The notes under the pieces: model-generated
What the model was told of the DNA's origin: nothing
The model's input: the letters and a program-made list of their open reading frames with translations, nothing else
Database searches by the model: none
In this document: one piece after another, positions 12,443 through 21,695 of the stretch
Numbering within the stretch: position 1 is the first letter of the stretch
How the letters are laid out: every line of letters begins with the position of its first letter
NCBI GenBank assembly: GCA_030015575.1
Contig: JASDDO010000001.1
Location: 137,907,988-137,971,987, forward strand
Origin: Agapanthus africanus
Taxonomy: Eukaryota > Streptophyta > Magnoliopsida > Asparagales > Amaryllidaceae
Direction of reading: 5' to 3'
Length of the DNA stretch: 64,000 nt
Translations under genes and position numbers: made by a program

Positions 12443-14441
12443 TGTAAGTCGATGTCGCTCACCCCGTGGGTTCGCGGGGAGGCGGAATATGCAAAAAACG
12501 ATTTTATATGCTTCACAACACCAATTTGAACTCCAGGATCGATACTAAACCCTAACTAGCTAAACTACTAAGAGGTTAACTACTCGGAAAGAAGTTTATA
12601 CCTCACAGATTCATGTCCTTCGGGTCTTCTTGTCACTATCCTCCACCTCGTCATAAGCTCCAAGGATCATAACGGATCGAGCAACCTCGTCGGCCTCCTC
12701 GAGTCAAAGACGATCCACCCGAGATTCTATAGTCCGAGCTCCAACCTCAAATCCGAGATAACTACGGCATCTAGTTCGCTAAACTAGATGTCCTAGATAA
12801 TGTAGAGAGTATAGATGGATTACTTTGTCTCTAAATACCCTAGGTTTCTCAACACATGATAGATTTAGGGTTAGAGGAAGAAGAAGGGGCTTGAGGAAAA
12901 AGAGAGTGTAGTGTAGAGATTGGCATGAATAATGGCTTGGTCTTGTGAATAAAATGAAGCATACAAATATCTCACCAAAATATCTAGCTAAAATATCAAG
13001 CACGCTTCATTAATTCACAAGGTGAGTTATACCATGAGTCACCCCCATGAGTCATAGTTCATTTAATATAAACATACACCTCATTTCCTCCACCTCATAA
13101 TTGTTTTAATCAAAAGATAAAAACCCTAATGAGGCGTCTCCTTATAGAAGCAATCCCAAGAAAATTATGAAAATGCCCCCCATCCGTATATACATACCCG
13201 TATCCGCATTCCGAAGAATATGAATACAATGAGACGAAAATAATCATCAATATAATACTAGGATCCATCTTAAACTAAAGCCCACTAGTATTATCCACCC
13301 GAATATCATACGTACACAAGTACACCTATGTGATCGCAGCCCTGCCGTAAAACCATACGGCATCTACATCTTTTTCCCGATGCAAGGAAAACCTCTATGT
13401 GGGACTCTAAAGACTCGACACTATGCTGGCAGTAGGTTTAACCACAAACACGTCAGCGGTACTAGCTGCACGTAACGTCTACCCAGATATCTATCGATAA
13501 GAAGGCCGATGGGCAAACTCATCCGAACTCCTACTGAGCCTATCTGTGACAATCTCCGTACAGTCCATTCTGTTCGTCTAAGAGTATCGCATATCGGGCC
13601 TAGGAGGGCGGTAATCATCAGACCCCTAATAGCGCAATAAGCCATGTCAGAGTGTAGCCCAAAACACCTTGAGAAACTAATGGAGTACCTACCAGTAAAT
13701 CTCGCTTGCCTTGGCCAAGGACTTTGTGTAATGGCTTTCCGAACACAACGCGATATCAACCCCTAATACTGGGAGAGAAGAATCCTATTTAATCGCCACT
13801 TCCTCCAAGTGCTTCGGGACTGCACCCAACTACTACCTGTTTGCACGACTCCTTTGAGCCGTGGAGGGTAGTAATCTAAGAACAATAGGAAGACACTCGA
13901 GGCGAAGTAGCAGTGTTAAGTCGACGGACTAAGCTATACTCATGTCACCTGGGAACTGCCACCCGACGATAGGTATAATACCCACCAACAGTTCCCTACG
14001 AGTCCTGTCTAGTATACTCATAACCCAATGAGCACCTGCATACTATCTCCAGTACGACGTACTAATGGCTATGGGACAGACCATCTCTCCTGCTGGGATG
14101 AGAAGCGTATACACTAGTCTACTCTGGAGTTTCGATGCCCCATCTCGATAATACTACGACTAGGGACCTGTATAGGATGTGCTTATAGACTACCCAGCCC
14201 CTACTAATGTGACTGCTATCACAACGCTGATAATCAAACAAAGATCCTAAGGGCTCTAACAATATGTATAAGCGATATGCTAAAAGAAACACATGCACAT
14301 ATTGAGCTAGAAACAAACCAGGTAGCATACTACCATTTCGAGCAAGACTGTTACTATATCTGTGTATATCCCAAGCTTCCAATATGTAATATACAAACCA
14401 GTATGATGCAATAATGGCCTCTAAGGCGTATAATACTAACA
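12443..14441 (-). repeat. Solo LTR D inside copia integrase of element C
   Basis: The minus strand starts TGTTAGTATTATACGCC and ends ATCGACTTACA; no internal region accompanies it. The flanks are ACAAC (12438-12442) and ACAAG (14442-14446), a 5-bp target duplication with one mismatch. Removing the LTR plus one copy rejoins the host integrase frame as ...GHINATRLAKL..., which fits the sister copies. Its last 15 bases match those of solo LTR F, so the two are one subfamily. No gene in this 2 kb. Confidence 0.88.
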
Positions 14442-14990
14442 ACAAGACTAGCTAAGTTACATAAAGATGGATATTTGAATCAGTTCGAATTTATATCTTA
14501 TGAAACTTGCGAGTCATGTCTCAAAGGGAAGATGACCAAAACTCCGTTTATAGGACACGGAGAAAGAGCTACTGAACTCTTGGGACTGATACATAGTGAT
14601 GCATGCGGTCCTATGTCTACGCATGCCAGGAATGGTTTCTCGTACTTCATTACAATCACCGATGATCTCTCAAGTTTCGGACATGTGTTCTTGTTGAAAC
14701 ACAAATCTGAAGCTTTTGAGAAATTCAAGGAATATAAGTACGAAGTAGAAAACCAAACAGGTAAAAGTATTAAAATCCTTCAATATGATCGGGGAGGAGA
14801 ATACTTGAGCATGGAATTCCGAGACCACTTAAAAGAGAATGGTATTCTTTCTCAACTAACTCCTCCGTATACACCACAGCACAATGGAGTATCAGAGTGG
14901 AGAATTCTCACTCTATTAGATATGGTGCACTCTATGATGAGTGTTGCTGAGTTACCTATTTGCTTATTGGGGTTATGCACTTGAGACAGC
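14442..14990 (+). pseudogene. Copia integrase core (element C)
   Basis: Open from about 14475 to 14984. The zinc-binding half completes with CESCLKGK. Core motifs follow: HSDACGPMS (first Asp), TITDDLSSFGHVF, QYDRGGEYLS (second Asp retained) and RDHLKENGILSQLTPPYTPQHNGVSE (Glu retained). It frameshifts near 14960 (PICLLGLCT against the correct FAYWGYALETASYLL in the next frame). The DDE triad looks intact but the polyprotein is broken on both sides. Confidence 0.92.
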
Positions 14991-15624
14991 TTCATACCTA
15001 TTGAATAGGGTTCCGACAAAATCAGTACCTACCACTCCATATGAGATATGGAATGTGAAGAGACCATCTCTTAAACGAGTTAAGATATGGGGTTTTCCGG
15101 CTTATGTTAAAAAGCAAAATCCAGACAAGTTCGAGGCAAGGTCTGTTTTGTGCACGTTTGTGGGATATCCAAAGGATTCATTTGGATATATCTTCTACCA
15201 TACTGAGGGACAAAAAGTGTTTGTTTCTCAACATGCCACCTTTTTCGAAAAGGAATTTCTTGTGAAAGAAATTAGTGGTCATGAGGTAGAACTGGAAGAA
15301 GTTCCAGCTACATAAACAATAACTGACAATTTGGTAGAACCGGAGGATTCAATAGTCCCCAACGAACCTCGGCCACTCCGCAGATCTAGTAGGGTTTCTC
15401 ATCCACCTGAGAGATACTATGGTTTTGTCATAGATGGTGGGATAGAGGATTGCATAATGGAAGATGATGACCCAACTAGTTTTGAGCAGACCATCATAAG
15501 TAGGGACTCTGTGAAATGGATGGATGCTATGCGATCTGAGATGGAATCCATAAACACCAACAAAGTATGGACTTTGGAAGTTGCTCCTGAAGGGGTAAAA
15601 CCCATTGGGAGGGAACAAGTGGAT
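14941..15624 (+). pseudogene. Copia integrase C-terminal part and linker (element C)
   Basis: Reads WGYALETASYLLNRVPTKSV and TPYEIWNVKRPS. KIWGFPAYVKKQNPDKFEA, FVGYPKDSFGYIFYHTEGQKVF and FFEKEFLVKEISG follow. A stop (15313-15315) follows EEVPAT. The linker resumes in frame with VPNEPRPLRRSSR, SHPPERYYGF and DAMRSEMESINTNKVWTL before a frameshift at about 15605. The 135 bp at 15151-15285 are present here and missing from elements B and L. This part would help integrase multimerise and connect to RT. Confidence 0.9.
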
Positions 15625-16209
15625 CTTTAAGAAGAAAATTGGTGTAAATGGAAAGGTTGAGACCTTCAAAGCTAGACTTGTTGCTAAAGGATTTCGTCAA
15701 CGACCTGGTGTCGATTATGATGAAACCTTTTCTCCAGTCGCTATGCTTAAGTCCATCAAGATCCTACTTGCCATTGCTGCATACCATGACTACAAAACTG
15801 GCAGATGGATGTCAAAACCGCTTTTCTAAATAGTGATTTAGAAGAGAACGTGTACTTAACACAGCCAGAGGGCTTCGTAGATAGTGGGGCAAGCAGAAAG
15901 GTGTGCAAGCTGCTTAAACCAACCTACGGATTAATGCAGGCATCATGGAGCTCGAACATCTGTTTTGATGTGGCGGTCAAAGAGTTTGACTTCATCAAAA
16001 ACGTAGATGAACCTTGTATACAAAAAGGTTGTAGAGAGTAAGCTTGTCTTCCTCGTATTGTACGTGAATGACATACTCTTGATAGGAAATGATGTTCCTA
16101 TGCTACACTCGATCAAGCACTTCTTGTCACAAAAGTTCTCCATGAAAGATCTAGGTGATGCCTCCTACATTTAGGGGATAAAGATCTATAGAGATAGATC
16201 TAAGCGGAT
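15605..16209 (+). pseudogene. Copia reverse transcriptase (element C)
   Basis: RT finger and palm motifs spread over shifted frames: KWIFKKKIGVNGKVETFKA, LVAKGFRQRPGVDYDETFSPVAML, then MDVKTAFLNSDLEENVYLTQPEGF with the first catalytic Asp region (DVKTAFLN). KVCKLLKPTYGLMQAS is next, and finally LYVNDILLIG. The YVDD box is changed to YVND, so polymerase activity is lost. A stop follows GDASYI near 16170. Breaks at ~15605, ~15800 and ~16030 mark frameshifts. Confidence 0.9.
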
Positions 16210-16210
16210 A

Positions 16211-17047
16211 TTGGGATTGTCCCAATCCAGGTACATAGACACCATACTAAAGAGGTTTAGTATGGAAGATTCTAAGCATGGTAATTTACCCGCTTGCTCA
16301 AGAATCACTCTCTCCAAAGAGATGTCTCCTAAGACTGATTTGGAAAGGGCTCGCATGCAAGGGATACCCTATGCTTCAACAGTCGGGTCTATCATGTATG
16401 CGATGTTATGTACCAGACTGGATGTAGCTTACTCACTAAGTATAGTAAGCAGGTATCAATCATATCTTAGGGAAAAGTACTGGACAGCAGTGAAGAACAT
16501 TCTTAAGTACTTGGGAAGGACTAAAAAAATGTTCTTGGTGTATGGTAACGGTGAACTTCAAGTGGAGTCCTTTACCGATTCGAGTTTCCAGAGTAATAAG
16601 GATGACAGTAAGTCGGTCTCGGGTTTTGTCTTCACCCTCAACGGAGGGGCGGTATGTTGGAAGAGTTCCAAGTAAGATATCGTAGCAGACTCGACGATGG
16701 AGGCTGAATACATCGCTGCCAACGATTCTGCCAAAGAGGCTGTCTGGATGAAGAAGTTCATTGCTGAACTTGTTGTGGTTCCATCCATTGAGCATCCAAT
16801 TCCTTTGTATTGTGATAACAATGGAGCAGTGGCTTTGGCTAAGGAACCCCGGTCCCATCAGAGATCCAGACATATTCTTAGGCAGTATCACCTGATCCGG
16901 AAAATAGTAGATCGACGGGAGATCGAGGTCAGGAGAGTTGACTTGAAGGATAACACAGCGGATCCACTCACGAAGGCCTTCCCCCAGACGCAGTTTGAGA
17001 GACTATTTGGGATGTTGGGTATGAGATACTACAACAACTGGCCTTAG
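16211..17047 (+). pseudogene. Copia RT thumb and RNase H (element C)
   Basis: Open in one frame apart from a single TAA at 16673-16675. The thumb gives GLSQSRYIDTILKRFSM and YASTVGSIMYAMLCTRLDVAYSL. RNase H shows all three acidic positions: Asp in SFTDSSFQS, Glu in STMEAEYIA and Asp in LYCDNNGAVAL. It ends with ADPLTKAFPQTQFERLFGMLGM and a stop at 17047. This is the best preserved RNase H in the window and the reference for judging deletions in B and L. The polypurine tract follows a few bases later. Confidence 0.92.
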
Positions 17048-17050
17048 TGC

Positions 17051-17061
17051 AAGTGAGAGAT
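17051..17061 (+). other. Polypurine tract of element C
   Basis: AAGTGAGAGAT directly precedes the TGTTAGG start of the 3' LTR, fourteen bases after the pol stop region. Confidence 0.75.
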
Positions 17062-17798
17062 TGTTAGGAATATATGTCCCCTAGAGGCCATTATTGTATG
17101 ATATAGTGGATGCTTAGACATTTATATAGAGGACTTTCTTGCTCGACATGATAGTATGCTATCTGGTTGCTCTTTATCTTAACATGTACACTTGTATTAT
17201 TATACTGTCTCTCTGATAGATGTTGATAAAGCCCTTAGGATGTTTGCTTAACTATCAGGACTATGATGCGGATCATACTACTAGGACTTGTGTAGTCTAT
17301 AAGCACATCTTTTAACAGTTCTTAGTCGAGGGAGTATCGAGACAGGGCATCAATATTCCAGAGTAGACTAGTGTGTACGTTTCTTGACTCTGTAGGGGGC
17401 GATGGTTAATCCCATAACCATTGGTGTTTGACATCAAAGATTATACAGAGGCGCTCATTAGAGAATGGGTATACCGAACAAGACTCGCCGAGAACTCCGA
17501 GATGGTACCATACCTATCGTCAGATAGCAGTTCTCTGGTGACACTGGTACATGTTACTCTGTAAACCCGAGATCGTCATAGTGACTTGTGTGGTTCCCAC
17601 TGTGCTTTGATTTCCTCCCTACCACGGCTCAAAGAAGTCATGCAAACAGGTGGATTTTGGGTACAGTCCCGAGTCACATGGAGGCAGTGAGCGATAGGAG
17701 GGGTTTCGTCTCTCCCGGTATAGAGAGTTGATGTTGCGCTATACTCGATTGGATATAACAGTAAGTCCCTGGCCAGGGCTGATGAGATTTACTGCTAA
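17062..17798 (+). repeat. 3' LTR of element C, first part
   Basis: Begins TGTTAGGAATATATGTCCCC and runs colinear with the LTR of B (2960-3700). It is interrupted at 17798 by the CACTA element and resumes at 31789. 17796-17798 is TAA, the left target duplication of the CACTA. Confidence 0.88.
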
Positions 17799-17829
17799 CA
17801 CTACTACAAATAAGGGTTGCCCCTACGGA
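17799..17829. repeat. Left terminal inverted repeat of the CACTA element
   Basis: Starts CACTACTACAAATAAGGG and continues into the first subterminal repeat. It pairs with 31758-31788 with six mismatches. This is the end nearest the 3' end of the transposon genes. Confidence 0.92.
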
Positions 17830-18315
17830 TTTACCCGTAGGGGCAAACCACTGCCCCTACGGATATAACCGTAGGGGCGAAAAATTAATCTGTAGGTGCA
17901 AGTTGAAGCCCTGAACTTGCCCCTACGGGCAAAAACTTGCCCCTACGGAGTTCTATGTAGGTCCATTTTCACCTACAGAGTTGGCCGTAGGGGAAAGAAA
18001 GTTATTTTATTTACGGTTATTTTAAATATATTAGCTGTACCTACGGATGTATCCGTAGGGCCAAGTACTATCCCCTACGGATACATGCGTAGGTACATAT
18101 CCGTAGGGGCAAAATATCAGGAATCCTGATATTTTGCCACTACGGATATATCCGTAGGGGATTTTGTTTGCCCCTACGGATATATCCGTAGGGGCAAGCC
18201 CAACCCCCATGATACTGAGATCAGGGGGGAAATATCAGTTAATGCTGATATTTTGCCCCTACGGTTTAAACCGTAGGGGCAACGTGTGTACCTACGGATT
18301 AATCCGTAGGTACAC
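17819..18315. repeat. Palindromic subterminal repeats, left end of CACTA
   Basis: About ten copies of a roughly 26-bp near-palindrome built on CCCCTACGGAT and its complement (for example at 17819, 17853, 18171, 18255). Some arms are mutated or halved. In En/Spm the TnpA protein binds short subterminal motifs; by analogy CCCCTACGGAT is the likely binding unit here. That role is inferred. Confidence 0.88.
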
Positions 18316-18588
18316 ATTATCTTTTTTTTTTTTAAAAGGGCTGCCTGATTTTTTCTCGTCCTGTGCACAATAATATATATATCAATAAAATATAAAATTA
18401 ATCATCACACAACATATATCGCAGTATTCATAATCACATCTCACGCATATAATATACAAAAGAAACCCAAATACTGAATATGATATAAATATAAACCAAT
18501 ATCAATATCAATATCGTTTCAAAATGTAGTACAATATGTATGATATAAATAAATACATGTTTCAAAAAATAAGAATCAAAAAGCTACC
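18316..18588. other. AT-rich 3' flank of the CACTA genes
   Basis: A T-run at about 18323-18333 and AT-rich DNA between the subterminal repeats and the stop codon of the second gene. It presumably holds the transcript 3' end. No further structure seen. Confidence 0.5.
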
Positions 18589-21450
18589 CTAGCTTGGTCC
18601 AGCTCCACCTCTGATAAACGATAGAATAAGGCGCGCCTGCTCCTCGGTCAATAAACCATGCAATTCGGCGCGAGCGGGAGTCTGAGCGTCCTGTGGAGCT
18701 AGCGATGTGGTCTGCGCAGCCGCCGTCGAGGGAGTCGCTTGCGGAGCCGTGGCTGCGAGAGTCTGAGCGGGCGGTGGAGCTATAGGAGCTGTCTGCGGAA
18801 CCGCAGCCGATGTAGTGGCTTGCGGAGCCGCAGCCGAAGGAGATGCATGCAATGTACCCTGTCGCGTCTGGACCTAACGTGTGTAAGAAGCGTGTAAGAA
18901 CTGTGTATTATTCGAATTCGTATCATTATCAAGTTATTTCGAAATCCCATTTGGATATCTAGTTTGGAAAACCGTTGTTTATTTTAATTACATATGTATA
19001 TATGATTAATCAAACCTAAGTCTAAAACCAAATAAGCTCAAGCTACGTACTAATTATGGATATGTTGATATCTATAATATGACATGATATTTTACTATAA
19101 AGTAGTATACATACCAGCATCTCCTTCAACTCCTGAACGGTGGCCCTCAAGCTCTCCAGTTCCTGCTGGACACGTCGCTCACTGGAGACGGAGGAAGTAA
19201 CCGCCGGGGTAGAGTCCAACCTCATATGGGCCCTGCTAAGGCCCAGTCCCCGGCCTCTCTCCCAACCTCCGTGGTGCCCTCCGTGTGCGGCGTCCAGAAC
19301 TGGGGTCAGCAGCCTCGGATCGCTCTGTCCGGTAAAATCGATCCCCAAGGCCTCGGCCTGCTCAACCACCCGCTCCTACACCCACATTAAGCAGTAAAGT
19401 ATAAGTATAAAATTTAAAATTGAACCTTCCAAAACTAAAATTTCAAATATGGGTAGAATAAATATTAACACTTACGCAATACTCCTGGGTAGCGACGTCG
19501 GGATATCGAAGCTCGCCCGTGGCGGGATCTGTCGAGGTGCCGTGGACGGCAAGATATGCGGACAGCACGCTCGGTGTACCACCTTGCGCCACGGTCTGAG
19601 CTGTCTTCAATATTAGAAAATAACTCTTAATATTAGAAATATTAGAAAATAACTCCTAATATTACAGAATATCACAAAGGTCGGTCTATTGTAATTTACC
19701 GATAACTCCATGGCTCGAGTAATATTCCTCGAGCCACCTGTATATGTGGGGCGACCCCTCTTCGCCGACTTCCTGTTCTCTGTATTCTGAGCGGCCTGTT
19801 TCTGCACAACGCATTAACATTTAGTTTTCTAATTAAGGAACACAAAAAAATAAATTATATCCTAAACAATGAATTACATTTAAAATACATACATGTTTGC
19901 GTTGGGAGTCGAAATATTCGCACAGTAGAGGCCATGTCTCTACGTTGACTCTCGCAAACGCCGGAGTAGATAGGAGGGCCGCTCTCTCTGCCTCGGGGGT
20001 CGCCATACACAGGGAGTAGCAGTCGTCCTTCAGCTTATTCCTGTTGTATCGGACCTTGGTCTGCATGTTCTTCATCAGGCCATTGTACAGAGCATGAAGG
20101 TCGAGCACCCTCCCAGGGTGATCAGGGTCGGGTACAGGCTGAAAATCGTAATCCAACTGAAAATATAAAAAAAACATTGTTATTAGATTGCAAGTGTTAA
20201 TAATAAATATTTTGGATAAATCAAATGAAAATATATATTAATACGTACCCGAGCCTGATCAAAGAAGAGGGCGAATGAACGCCGGTGCTGCTCGCCCCAC
20301 TCAACGTGAAGTGGATAGTTCTTCACGAGCCGGCTCTCGTCCCCCATATACCGGCCGAACCTATTAGCATGCGGACCGGTATAGAGATAGTCAAGGGTAA
20401 AAAAGAGGGGGAATGCTGCCTCCCCCCTAGCTCTGTCAGGCCTCAGCCTATGGGACTGATTCGGGCCTCGAGTCCCCCTCTGGGGATGGGGAGGCCCTGC
20501 GTCTGCACGAAATATTAAGACAATCAACATTAAGACAAAGTTGTATTAAGAAATCAAGCTTAAACGAAAATTGAAGTGTGATATATACCTCCGGTGACTA
20601 TCGCATGAGCCTGGGCCCGGGCAGCAGCACGAGCGGGACGATAGTTTCTCCGGTGAGGAACAGCCGGGGTCCCGGATGCGGACGCATCCCCTCCAACTAG
20701 AAAATAAACATTGACGCTAAATTTTCATGAAGTTCATATTTATTCTATAGAGCATATGTAAAATGAATAAATATTTTATATTTATTCATACTAACCTGCA
20801 GACGATGCGGATGGTATGGAAGCGGCTGGAGTGGCCCCTGCGGAAGATATGGATGCACCACCTATAATTAGACAATTGAAAATAGATTATATAAGTAATT
20901 GCAAAAAGAATGTGTAGATCAATAATATAACGTTCTAAATCAATATGCATGCACTATAGGATATATAAACATACCCGCAGGTGCGGTGGTGTCACCACCT
21001 ACAGCTAGACAATAATAAAAATTGCTAAGTAAGAGCAAAAGGAATGTGTGTATATTTATGATATAACATTCTAAATCAATATACATACACTATATGATAT
21101 ATAAACATACCTGGAGGAGCGGGAGTGGCCTCTGTCCCAGATGTGGACGCATCACCAACAACTAGACAATCAAACATTGACAATATAAGTAATTTTGACA
21201 TAAACAGGCATGAATATCTGTAATATTACATTCAAAATGGATATGCGTGCAGTATACCTGGAGGTGTGGCAAAATCCACACGGAAGGAGGCATCCGAAGG
21301 GGTCTCCGATCTGGGTGCAAGACCGGCCCTCTGAAGCTCCCTACGAAGCTCTCCGGGCGGCAGAACCGCTCTGCCTCTGCCTCTGCCTCTGCCTCTGCCT
21401 CTGCCTCTGCCGCGGCTGGAGCTCCTGCCGCCCCTCGCTACTCCCGACAT
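18589..21450 (-). CDS. Transposase_24-like (Ptta/En-Spm) protein, 11 exons, open frame
   Basis: Eleven exons fit GT...AG introns with consistent phase: 21450-21258, 21161-21111, 21004-20975, 20861-20796, 20696-20589, 20502-20249, 20156-19893, 19801-19700, 19604-19476, 19375-19115, 18873-18589. Their sum is 1743 nt, about 580 residues without a stop. The N-terminus is an RG repeat (about residues 10-28), then Gly/Ala/Ser/Thr/Pro micro-exons. The central part resembles plant Ptta/En-Spm Transposase_24 proteins (FTLDYLYTGPHANRFGRYMG; WPLLCEYFDSQRKH; NRKSAKRGRPTYTGGSR; AYLAVHGTSTDPATGEL). A short coiled-coil-like stretch (RRVQQELESLRATVQELKEML) precedes an Ala/Pro/Thr-rich tail. In En/Spm the partner protein TnpA binds element ends, which is the likely role. 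Exon 1 overlaps the last TNP2 exon in another frame. Confidence 0.82.
21369..21411. repeat. CTGCCT hexanucleotide repeat, coding in two frames
   Basis: About six perfect CTGCCT units (CAGAGG-type on the coding strand). They give an RG repeat in the second gene and a QR repeat in the final TNP2 exon. Being hexameric, copy changes keep both frames. Confidence 0.85.
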
Positions 21451-21695
21451 CGTCATCAAATCTAGATAAACGGTTCGTGGACGCATTAGACAATCATTAA
21501 AAGTATTGACTATATATGTATAGAGCGTAAAATGTGAAGTAATAATATAACATTACGGATAACCTTTTTTGTTTCGTGGGCGCATTATACATATCTACTT
21601 GGATTTCATCGTCGATGTCATTTCTAACCCACGTAACTTCATGATCGGTCGAAGACAACCCGTCCTTCGAAACAGACTGTCGGAGCACTTTAAGC

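Noticed and set aside
17819-18315. CRISPR-like array
   Set aside because: Units are degenerate palindromes without regular spacers, in a plant transposon end; they fit CACTA subterminal repeats.
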